A stretch of 64,000 nt of DNA from Lolium rigidum (lineage: Eukaryota > Streptophyta > Magnoliopsida > Poales > Poaceae). The stretch's first letter is position 1. Each line of letters opens with the position of its first letter. Position numbers and translations under genes: made by a program. This document shows positions 33,314-43,048 of this stretch, in pieces. The notes beneath the pieces were generated by a model. The model had not been told where the DNA came from, made no database searches, and worked only from the letters and a program-made list of their open reading frames with translations. The stretch covers positions 393,682,249 through 393,746,248 of the forward strand of contig NC_061510.1 in assembly GCF_022539505.1 (NCBI RefSeq), given 5' to 3'.

Positions 33314-34140
33314 AATCCAATCCAGCTTTTATACACGTTCATCGACACCTTACCTGAAACTTTTCGACGCCATCTGCACCACACTCTTGCTCAAGCTCTA
33401 CTGAGTTACTGGCTACTAGCTAATAAATCGTTCCTGATGTCTTCAGAATTTAGATAAAGAAACACTGTTCTTGTTCTTGAATAATATTGTGCTTTTCCTT
33501 CTATATTCTTGTTGTATATGCACAAGTGAAAAGTCTGCTGCCAGAACAAAGTCAGCTCATTATTATCACTGAAGGGTTTCTACTGAAGAATTCATCTAAC
33601 AGTAGCCGGATAGCATCCTCAGCTGCATCTTCTAATTTTCAGTACTACGGTAAGAAAGTATCAGGTTCAAAACATGCTGACAGGTAAGAAATTAACTTGT
33701 TTGGCTAGGAAATGTTGAGCACGCCATCGACGTCTCTGCGGAGGTGTTTATGTTTCTTCTTTGGGTAGCAAAGAGGGGTTCTCCTATATTTGAAACTTCG
33801 TATTTCATCAGTCACTAATCGCCCAAGACGGGCAACAATAAGACGAGCCAAAGTTACGCATTTTCAGAAACTTTATTAAGACTTCACGCCGAATTTTAGA
33901 AGGATAATTGGCATTGTAGAACGTGATGGAGAGCTAAACAAAACTGTGGCTTAAGACTGTCCACATACTGTTCGTTTCAGTGCACAAACATTTCATTTGT
34001 GTGATTGAGAGATCTCTTGGGTTTCTTTCTGCATACTGTGATGACTTGACACTGTGTCTCGGCGTGTGGTTCTTGCTTTGATCCTGCAGAGTTCTCGCTT
34101 TCAGTTAAGCTCACAGGATATCGACATGTTTCTGTTGTTC
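33314..34140 (+). repeat. Duplicate of the F-box 3' flank
   Basis: It follows 16460-17172 closely and includes the thioredoxin-side words (acgccatcgacgtctctgcg, ctttgggtagcaa, ggcattgtagaacg) without a readable thioredoxin frame. Together with the previous entry, the duplicated block is about 1.4 kb. Confidence 0.75.
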
Positions 34141-34837
34141 TGAGTTTTTTTTTTTTTTTGGAATTGCCGCATAGAATCACTTTTTACAGGTTGATTGAAG
34201 ATTCTAACTGAAGTTGGAAGGATCATTTCCAATGGTTGTTCTACTTGAATGAAGGTTTTGAAAGGATTTGATTCAAGCCCTGATTCAACAATCAGCAACG
34301 TTGATTAGGGTAGAGTATCCTGGCATGCAGGTGTGAGGTGGTTTTGCATGATGTAGAAAATGCATGCCATGGATCAAAATGCTTTCTGTAATATAAGAAC
34401 GATCTCTTCACCGATCTTGCCATTTGTAACATTATATGCAAACTCCAAGAAAAATAGCTTATCTATGATGTTAACACTAGGCTTCACTTGGTGATAGCAG
34501 CAGTTCAACAGTTCACCAGGATTGACAATTCAGAAACTGATACGGATTCAACCAAAGGATATCGGCAGCAGGATTACGCATACCAATATCTTGAAGACAG
34601 AGAAAAATAGGAGCAGATATTTGGACTGCATGCAGATACAATGGAGCACTCAGCTGTTTTGCTTGGTGACCAAACGAACCACAAGTTAGTGCTAATTAAC
34701 TGTAGATGTTGTAGCAACTAGCAAGTCACCATCTAGGATTGCAAAAGACGACTTAATGTCTACCAATATTACTAGGTACTAATTATATAAAGTTAGCAGA
34801 TTACACAATTAGACCCCCTACAAATCTACTTCACAGG
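34141..34837. other. Intergenic region, nothing recognised
   Basis: A T homopolymer stands at about 34145-34159. Otherwise this is AT-rich sequence without coding signal or repeat structure that I can see. The right end is the 3' flank of the FAR1-related gene. Confidence 0.4.
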
Positions 34838-37755
34838 TCACAAAGTACAAGATGGTACAACCAACATGGTAAGCAGAGGGTCAACTTCAGCGTCCGCCAT
34901 TTCTGCTCCAGTTACCTGCACAATAATCAACGTCATTCGCAAAAACAAATATGTACTACCCATTCACTGATAAGCTGATGAAGTTATATCTAACAATTCT
35001 ACACGATCGCAATAACAAACATCAAGTCACATTCTGGAGATCACATAGCAATACGCAAAGACGAATCATCTCAGCATTATTGGACAAACTTAACATCACC
35101 CAAGCAATAGGAGAACATTTGGTATACAGTTTGTACTTTCTACTACACACCTTCAACCGCCATTGTTCACAAGTTCTCAAGTTTTTTACCACACAATTAT
35201 ATATCATCGATTTACAAGCTAAATTAAAGGAAATGAAGGCATTGAACTTCCTAGATTATCAAGTCATTCGAGATTATTTTCCGTATCATGTGCACATGAG
35301 AGGCTCACAAACTACAAAACAAAAACATCTGGTATCTAATCAAAGGCATGTTGAATACAATAAAAGGCATGCTTTTTAGAACTGTAATAACTAGGCAGTT
35401 TAGGAACTAACCAAATTCATACACAAGAAACCAAAAACAAATCCATTCAGAAGTACTGCAGTGCACGTCTCTTTCATCCATTCAGGTTAGCAGCTAGCAG
35501 ATCTGTCTTTCCCTTCAAAGTTCAAAATACCCAATTAGCCATAGACAAATAATTTCGGACAGTAAGTAGTTGATACTAGTTGCTACCTGTGGCTTCTTTG
35601 CTCTCGGTTTTTTCACCACTTGACTGATTTTGGTTTCTTTCCTCTTTGAAGGAGGGCAACCTACAGTTCGAACAGGGATCGGATTGACTACAACTTTTTC
35701 AGTGTGCTGATCTTGAACTTCATGGCTAGCACGGTACGCATCAATCTTTATTTGTAAGTCATTAAGGCCATCCATCACCAAGGTATACAATGCATCAGAC
35801 TCTGCAGCATTTTCTGCCACTTGGTGGGAACGTTTGCACAAACTATCATAACGTTGCACACCTGGTGTATTCAGCATATCACCATAGAAGCATTTTATAA
35901 ATGTGTGTTTGCGCTTAAAGTCCTTTCTCCATCGCTGCAATATATACCTAGAAGGTACTTCTGTAATCTCCATGAGAGCAAGAACAGAAAGTATGTGGCT
36001 ACACAAGATGCCTTGAAATTCAAAAAGCCTACAAAGACATTTGAGATTACAGTCCCCTTGGTTGAACAAGACAGTGAACTCTGAAATAAATCTTTTCTCT
36101 TTAATTTCGCCATCCTCTCCTTCAAAAACTATCTTGCGGTCCTCCCTGACTCCAAATGTATAAAGTAATCCTTCTTGGTTCAACATAGTTGGATAGCAAT
36201 AGATTTTACCTCTTAATTGCTCTTGAAGCTCCTGAAACTTTGCATTGGTATATGCTGCTTGAAATTGCCTCTCAAAGTCATAGTGAGTAATGCACGGAAT
36301 TACCTCTTGGAATGACTTTGAATCAGCATGGTTTTCTTTCTCTACCTTGTCTCTTAATGCATTTTCATACTGCCCCACGAATTGCTTCAGAGTTGTTCTA
36401 GCATTGACATAGCCATCAAAGAAAGCATTCACACTCTCACTCCTTTGTGTTGAAGACATTCCTGCCCAAAAAGTATCTTTTACATATGCTGGTGCCCAAA
36501 GATACCTACTATTGTATAATCCATGAAGCCAATCATTATCCTGAAGATCATATTTGTTGATCATCTCAACCCAGGCTTCATCAAAATCATGTTTGGTCAA
36601 GGAATCATACACCACATTTGACAATGTATATTTAATATTTCCATACTTCTCGTGCCCACTAAGATTTTCAGGAATCTTCTTCATGATATGCCATATACAC
36701 CATCTGCAACGAGCATGAGGGAAAACTTCTTCAATAGCAGTCTGCATTGCTTTGCACTGGTCTGTGATTATAGCATTGGGTGGTTTGTTTGACATACAAC
36801 ATAACCAAGATTTAAATAACCAAATAAAAGTCTCACTGTCTTCATTGGACAGAAGACCGCAACCCAATAAAACTGATTCTCCATGATGATTTACGCCAAC
36901 AAAAGAAACGAACAACATGCTATACTTATTTGTTAAGTATGTAGTGTCAAATGTGATGACATCCGAATAAGATTCATATGCAGCCCTGCATCTTGCATCT
37001 GCCCAAAAGACATTCCTCAGGCGTCCATCCTCGGCCACATCCATAACATGAAAAAAGTCTGGATCTTTTGACTGCATACGGAGAAAATACTGATACAGTG
37101 CATGTGCATCTCCAGCACCAAACTTCAACCTTCTTGTCTCTTGCAAATAGTTTCCGCACTCCTTTTCACCAAACTCAAGTTTGTCATAGCCACCAGCTTG
37201 AATAACAGGAGAACCAAAATTCTTGTTCATACGGATTCCTGCTTGATCACTCAATTCTAACCTTCTCTTGGCGTCTAAGTCTAGTTTCTTGTGACACCTC
37301 AGAAATCTGGATTTGCTTGGACTTGTAGGATGATTGTGGTCAAGCGTAACAGAAGTAATGCAAAACTTTTCTCCACGACGAGAGAAATTTATCTTACATG
37401 GGCACTGCATCCTTGTTGACGGATTCGGTTTGAATGAGTTCTTTGATGAGTACTGAGCCTTCCCTTGTCTGCTACAAGCAAGTGTGAAATAGTTAAGCTT
37501 GTTGTCTTCATCATGCCTAGTGGTTCTTCTTATTACACCAAATCCCTTCTTTTTGGCATAACCTTTGTAGAACCTAACAGCATCATCCTCGCTATCGAGC
37601 ATCATCCCCTTTTTAGGTTCCAAAATCACGATCGGCTCTCCTTGCTGGTCATCCAAACAATCCCCAATCTCCTCCAAGATGAAATCATCTTCATTATCTT
37701 CGTGAGATACAGAATCTTGTTCAACTACTCCATCCAAATATGAATTCGACTCCAT
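34838..37755 (-). CDS. FAR1-related (FRS) protein, domesticated MULE transposase family (748 aa, two coding exons)
   Basis: The main coding exon runs from the ATG at 37755 to 35587 (723 codons). A donor (CCACAG/GTAGCA) leads to the acceptor TGCAG at 34916-34920, and the last exon 34915-34838 adds 25 residues in phase (VTGAEMADAEV to PSCTL). Domains: FAR1 DNA-binding zinc finger at about residues 60-145 (FYKGYAKKKGFGV, CPCKI, DHNH); MULE transposase fold about 260-370 with TFDTTY (D270) and ITDQC (D332), followed by CRWCIWH; and a SWIM zinc finger further on (CLCRLFEFQG..CSH). A basic tail (SKRKETKISQVVKKPRAKKP) may be a nuclear signal. FHY3/FAR1 relatives are transcription regulators derived from Mutator-like transposases. 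The long open frame and clean splice sites suggest a functional gene. The final exon is my prediction. Confidence 0.82.
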
Positions 37756-37762
37756 CACCAAC

Positions 37763-38228
37763 CTATGATAGCCAACAAAAATAGAGGTTGTTAAGTGACA
37801 GCGTGAAATACACCTTGGGCATGGGAGAGAGAATTAATTAGCACAGGGCCGTAACTAGCACGAGTGCAGGAAGTATCAGACAGGGATGGGACGTGAATTG
37901 TCATGTGTGTAGCAATCAAGCGAAAAATTAGATCTGAGCAGCAACTAGGAGAGTTGCAATGGAATGGAGAGAGGAATAGGGTGTTACCCTTGGGTACTCT
38001 GAGCAGCAGGATCCATCCTGCCCTGATTGAGCCGATTTCTTCAACCAACGCTTGTTGCAAAATCAGGATCCATCCTCACTCATTCGTAGCACCATCTCCT
38101 TTCTCCGCTGTCGCATCACGGCGAAGTACGCGTCAGGGTACTTAAGGGGAATCAAGCTAGGTTTTCCGCAGGGAAAATAAGAAATTACTTTGGGATCGAG
38201 AAGGAGAGGAAGAAGAAGAAGGGCTCAC
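37763..38228 (-). other. Predicted 5' UTR intron of the FAR1-related gene
   Basis: On the minus strand the donor CGAG/GTGAGC starts the intron at 38228. The acceptor ATCATAG, after a T-rich stretch, ends at 37763, seven bases before the start codon. The leader exon lies at and above 38229 in GC-rich sequence. This is predicted from splice consensus only. Confidence 0.5.
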
Positions 38229-38507
38229 CTCGAATGGTGGTCTACGGCGGCGCCGCTCCTCCTTTCTCCCGCTCTCTCCCCGTGGTCCGACCGCCGGCCG
38301 TTGTGCAGCGGAGACTGGGATGCAGCTGAGCTGAGCTGCGCGCCTGCGCTGCGCTGAGTGAAGTGCAGAGGACAGAGCGACAGAGGCCAGTCGTGTACCT
38401 GTTCAGCCCATCAACATGTAGTGGTGGCCCATCCAAATCCAGCCCAATATGTCAGCTAAGAAGCCCATCAACGAGCTGAAGTCTGAAGACCAGCGACGTG
38501 CATGTCG

Positions 38508-38605
38508 GGCGCGCCCTCTTCATCGGCGACGTCTGCTCGCCGCCGCACGCGCAGAACTAGTTCTGCTTCGTCGACCAGGAGCTTGCAGTCATCGGCCTCC
38601 ACTAC
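38508..38605 (+). pseudogene. F-box/DUF295 relic, about 30 codons
   Basis: cgggcgcgccctcttcatcg reads GRALFIGDVC. An internal stop (agaactagttctgc, where relatives have gagaaccaggtctgc) and CFVDQEL follow. These match the GRALFVGDA and NQVCFVDHEM segments of the other copies. Nothing upstream or downstream of it is readable as F-box. Confidence 0.65.
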
Positions 38606-38821
38606 ATGTTGATGGGCTGAAGCCGGTGGGACGATGCGCTGGCGTTTGGCAAGACGATGGCAGCCCAGCACAGCGTACGCCGAGTCCTACTCGGAATCGA
38701 GTCCGCCTCGTCCCCGACAATCCCCGATCGACCGTGTATATTAAGAACTCCACGCAGCACCGTCGTCGCCTCAACGAGTTACCCTTACCCCCGTTTGACC
38801 TAAAGCGCCAGTGCCGGAATC

Positions 38822-39634
38822 ATGCAGCCTGCCGACTCCGGCCCGACGACGGCTCCGCCAGTGAGGACGCTGATCGAGCGGCACCGTCCGAGGGACGAGC
38901 TGCAGAGCCTGGCCCTCGCCATCATCGACGACACGTACGCCGCTGCGCGCGAGATCGTCGGCGCGGCCAGCGGCGGGATCGTCGCGCTCAGCCGCCCCAT
39001 CGACCCCGCCGACCCGGACTCGCCGGTGCTCACCGTCCACGCGAGCGCCGCGCACTGCTGCGTCGCCTTCAACAACGCGCGCGGCGACGCGGACGCCTTC
39101 GCCAAGTACACCTCCTCCAAAGGGAAGAGCGAGCCGGCCCACTGCCTCGACCTCGCCACCATCAGCATCTCCCCATGGACGCTCCACCTGGCCCGCCTCG
39201 GCGCCGGCGGCTGCCGCGGACGACAAAGCCGCGCCAACGTCGGGGGCAGCCGGCGGGAGCTCGGCATAGTGGACGCCATCGTGTCGCGCCTGGACGCGCT
39301 GATAGGGGCGCAGCAGGAGCTGCTCCGCGGTGCGCGCGCGGCCGGATGCGGCTCGCTCCCGAAGGTTGCCAAGATCAACGAGGTTTTCAAGGTTCTACAG
39401 GAGATGAGGAAGGAGATGGACCTCGACGCTGTCATGCGCAGGAGGCTACAGAAGCGGCGGGTCGTCGAGGAGATCCCCGGAGGGACGGCCGACGCGACGA
39501 CGGGTCAGGATCGCGCCGACGCGACGGAGCTGATCACGAAGAGGTTGAGGACGCTGAGGGTGGTGGACACGAGATCTAGGGCGCCGATGGAGGTGCTTGA
39601 ACAAACTTGCTTGACTGGCACGTACGGCAGATGA
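38822..39634 (+). CDS. Hypothetical protein (270 aa), not recognised
   Basis: A single GC-rich exon runs from ATG 38822 to TGA 39632-39634. A TATA-like sequence (tgtatattaa, about 38735) lies 85 bp upstream. The product has an N-terminal half with a soluble alpha/beta look (DELQSLALAIIDDTYAAARE, SPVLTVHASAAHCCVAF), a linker, then a helical C-terminal half (IVDAIVSRLDALIGAQQELL, KINEVFKVLQEMRKEMDLDA) ending in a basic segment. I see no signal peptide, membrane segment or named domain. This frame is preferred over the longer overlapping one starting at 38449 because that one is mostly Arg and low-complexity, as expected from a shifted GC-rich gene. It sits between an F-box relic and an F-box-type 3' flank. 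Confidence 0.6.
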   Translation: MQPADSGPTTAPPVRTLIERHRPRDELQSLALAIIDDTYAAAREIVGAASGGIVALSRPIDPADPDSPVLTVHASAAHCCVAFNNARGDADAFAKYTSSKGKSEPAHCLDLATISISPWTLHLARLGAGGCRGRQSRANVGGSRRELGIVDAIVSRLDALIGAQQELLRGARAAGCGSLPKVAKINEVFKVLQEMRKEMDLDAVMRRRLQKRRVVEEIPGGTADATTGQDRADATELITKRLRTLRVVDTRSRAPMEVLEQTCLTGTYGR

Positions 39635-39689
39635 CATTGGCATGTTCGTACATGTAAATAGATGACATTGGCTCATTTTATATGGTTTC

Positions 39690-40144
39690 TCTACGACTAT
39701 GAAGAGGCATTGTTCCTGTTCCTATTTTCTTGCATTGCTAGTGGTTGCAGGTCGGATCACTACTGCAGCTATTGCTTTTAGCTGAGGAAGCCGGACTAGC
39801 AGGTAGCCGGACAACATCCGATGCATCATCCAAACCAAATTCAACCGTGTGTCGGCCGGTCACTTTATAGCAAAGAGAAACAGATTGATTTTTCAGTAAC
39901 AAAACTACAGTAGAAAGACAGTAATGGCAAGACGGGTAGAGTTACACATTTACACATTTCTATAATCCAAGTTTCAGGAGCTTATTGCCACTTTCACGCC
40001 GAATTTTACAGAATTTTAGAAAGAGAATTGGCACTGTAACACGAGGAAACCATAGGAGCCAGAACCTGGCACTAGAACTGGGGTACAAGTATTGAACTAG
40101 GATTAGCACGATGCGAGAACTGGGGTACAAGTATTGAACTAGGA
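39690..40144 (+). repeat. F-box-type 3' flank, fourth copy, with a 42-bp tandem repeat
   Basis: It matches 12.3-12.7 kb (gtcggccggtcact, agcaaagagaaacagattga, cgccgaattttacag) and 18.4-18.5 kb (gaagaggcattgttc). At about 40075-40158 the segment gaactggggtacaagtattg and what follows occurs twice. The second unit overlaps the end of the thioredoxin exon. Confidence 0.65.
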
Positions 40145-40282
40145 TTAGCATGATGCGATGAACGTCTTGATCTTCCTGTCAAGCTCATCCTTCTTAGCCC
40201 CAACCACGCGGCTCACCTCCTGCCCGCCCTTCACTAGTACAAAGGTCGGCATCGCCTCTACACGGAATGTCTTCGCAACCTC
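40145..40282 (-). pseudogene. Thioredoxin h, last coding exon only
   Basis: On the minus strand an acceptor (TTTTACAG) at 40283-40290 precedes [20 protein letters not shown] and then [20 protein letters not shown], ending IASC before a TAA at 40145-40147. EAMPTF with its cis-Pro and the GAKKDEL helix are hallmarks of plant h-type thioredoxins, cytosolic thiol reductases. The exon carrying the WCGPC active site was sought up to 42101 and not found. The gene is therefore truncated, or its 5' part lies beyond the transposon at 42102. The exon itself is open, so it may belong to a gene split by that insertion. Confidence 0.75.
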
Positions 40283-42101
40283 CTGTAAAATTCCAATACA
40301 TTAAGTAAAGTTATGCATTGCTTCAGAAGAACAGGAAAGCATTCTGTCAGGGATGCATAAACTGCCATGAGAGGCTTGAATGAAATTGCGATATCTTCTA
40401 TAAATGGACTAATATTCATCCTTCACACTTGGTCTTGGGTATGGGGCTAGGACTTGCATTCATGCTGTTTGCACCTTTCAAGGTATATACTCTATAATTG
40501 TCCATGCAAGTGCAGAAGAGCCACGGAACCTTCATTGCAACCACTAGTTTTTTATACTTTGCAAGCCCAAGGTATCAAAACAAGAACATATACAATAATC
40601 CATAAAACCTAAGTGATCTAGGTGGCCATGTTTTAGAACAATGTTTTTCCTGTCTAAAATTAGTACCAATCAACAATGAATGTGGCTGCTGCTGTGTTCT
40701 ACAATCAACTCAAATTAGCCTCAACCTTCCCTGACAGGCTGTCAGTTTCACTAGAGCAAAAGCTATGTGCAGTATTTTAAATCAAAAAAGAGCAAGATTT
40801 TTTATTCAAATATTTGTTTCTTGGTTGATCCTACAGAGCAAACTATTTGATTGGCATCAAGTGAAATCCCAAATTCAGAGGCTCAGTCGGTTTCAATTCA
40901 ATGCATGTGAGATGTCCTGGGGCAATGCAAAAGAGCGCCACCGCGTCGCAGTGAGCTCCACATCTGATCAAGTGTCGAGTCCCCACGCAGCTGACTTACT
41001 TAATATAATCAAACATCTGCCCCATACAAATCTATTGGAATTAAATATACAGTGGCATAGAAATTTGTCTTTGATGATTGGGCGCAACTGGGATCCGATT
41101 TATTATCGTTGGTCTCCAAAATCGAACTAATCAGAGCCTTTACCCTACCCAATTTTACGAGTCCAAGCAAGATTATGCACACTACTAACTAGTCAGGCGA
41201 AGTGGTTGCATAGGTAGGCTAGATAGGCGATACAGGAATGTGCTTGCCAGTGCCAAGTCGACTTTGGTGGATAAATTAGAATATTTTTTCTGTCCACAAA
41301 CGAGCACTAATCAGCCATGAATATGTATGCTAAAATCATTCCAAATTATCCTCAATGTTCCCTATGACATCTTGACTCAGCAGAAATATGTGCAGTGTGT
41401 ATTTTAGACGGAACAAGCAAGAACAGAATTTGAAACAAAAAAAGAGCAAGAACAAGCCTTAAAATGAGTATTCGCTTGGGTGAACTCTTAAATTGGCACA
41501 AAACCCCAAAGTAGCAAACTGCATCTACCTCAATCGGTTTGAGTTCAGTGCATGTTAGGTGTCCTAGCCAATGCAAGAGTGCCATTGCTGAGAGGTCCAC
41601 ATCAGATTTCACCCACAAGAAGAAATTCAAAATCTGGCTTAACATAAGGATGTGTGCAAATCTACAGGAACTGTGCATTACTGACGATTCCTCCTAAGTA
41701 TTAAGTGGAACGGATTTTACTTTCCTTGGATGGCTCGGTGAAACTTGGATCAAGTTAATCTAATAGAAGAAGTAATTTAGCCAGTACTCCAAAATCAAAC
41801 AGAATCAGAAAAAAATGAATTAGTGCTAGGAGGAACTAGACACTAAATGATATAGTTGAAGCGGGACCTCGGCGTGAGAATTCCAGAAATTCGTTCCTGA
41901 AAGGTTTCGAACTCTGGTCATATGCCCCCTTCCTAGATTCCACGAGTTGAAGCCAGATTATATGTACTAACTAGCTAAATTGAATTTTTAAGTCCTAGGT
42001 GATAAGTGCTCGGTGGTCGCAGCCTAGTTGCCATTTGTCAGGCTACGTGGCTGCATAGGCAGGAGAGAGAGGAGTATGATGTTACATGTGCGATCTAGGT
42101 G
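40283..42101. repeat. AT-rich region with an old ~640-bp tandem duplication
   Basis: About 40640-40990 resembles about 41285-41615 (tcctcaatgttccct against cctcaaccttccct; tcggttt(g/c)a(g/a)ttca; gtgcagt; aaaagagcaag; aatgcaa.agagcgcca against aatgcaagagtgcca). The units have diverged by many substitutions and indels. No exon was found. It may be former thioredoxin intron sequence. Confidence 0.5.
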
Positions 42102-42290
42102 CACTACGGGAAAAACGGCATTGCCATGTAGCCAATCATTGTTGTGCCTTCGCACGATAAAGATATCTTTACCGTGCGCAGCGAGCAGTACACACGACAA
42201 AGACAAATCGCACGGCAAGGTCTGAGAGCAGTGTACGGCAATAAATTCTTGCACGGCAAAGTCAACAGTGGCGCACGACAACGAATATTT
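42102..42290 (+). mobile_element. Transposon terminus, CACTA-like, with short subterminal repeats
   Basis: cactacgggaaaaacggca starts at 42102. Short words of the type gcacg(g/a)(c/t)aa recur at least six times in the next 180 bp in both orientations, as in subterminal regions of CACTA elements. The coding region downstream is Mutator-like, so the end may instead be a MULE end beginning GGGAAAAA. The matching right end was not found. Confidence 0.5.
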
Positions 42291-43048
42291 GGCGATTTTT
42301 TTTTAAATAATACGAATATTTTATTTAAGTGCAGTAATAGCGCGCGTTTTCAGAAAAGTTGAAAAGTGTGACCCGGTCGGACTACCGCAGGCCGATCGGA
42401 CGTCTGTGGGCCAATCGGACGACAGCAGGCCGATTGCAGGTGGCCGCTGTACCTGCCGAGCCGACAGCACCCTGTCAGCACCCTGTCGGACCACTGCTGG
42501 CCGATCGGACAGGCGCATCCAAAGCTGTGCATGGCCGGACCTTTTCTTTCCACGCGCTGCCGCAGAGACACGTCGGCCTCCATTTCTCTCTTCTTCCTCC
42601 TCTCTTCTTCCCTGCTCTCTTCCCTGCACGCAAGAACACAGCTCGAAACTTCACCATTTTTGCAGATCCCTAGTGATTTAGCCGATAAAACTTCACCATT
42701 TTGCTGCTATTAGTTGAGGGAAGCCCGATCTACAGATGGGTTAGGTTTTGGAGACGATTGGTGGTGCTATTTAGCAGCAATGGTGATGAAGTGGTGGAGG
42801 TTGGTGGTGGAGGTTGGCGGTGGTGTTAGGGGCTGAGCTGTTGCTGGTTCGTGGTGGTGCTGAGCTGTGTGCTGTTCGTGCTACTGCAGTTGGAGAGGCT
42901 GCTCACGCTACAAGGGTAAACCCTAATCTTTGCATAGTAGTGTTAACTGTGTAGGTTAATGTGGGGTGCTGTTGGTGTTAGTGTATTTATGTGCTGTGTA
43001 GTAGTTACGTTTGTTGACGCGGACGGAATTTTGTTTAGGTGAGCAAAG
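42291..43048 (+). other. Leader region of the Mutator-like element
   Basis: GC-rich at 42360-42540 with repeated ccgatcggac words, then T/C-rich, then a ggtggtg-rich stretch at 42740-42900. No coding signal. Confidence 0.4.

Noticed and set aside
38449..39579. 376-residue frame overlapping the hypothetical gene
   Set aside because: Arg-rich and repetitive over most of its length, as expected from a shifted reading of a GC-rich gene, and it starts inside an F-box relic. The 38822 frame has a more protein-like composition.
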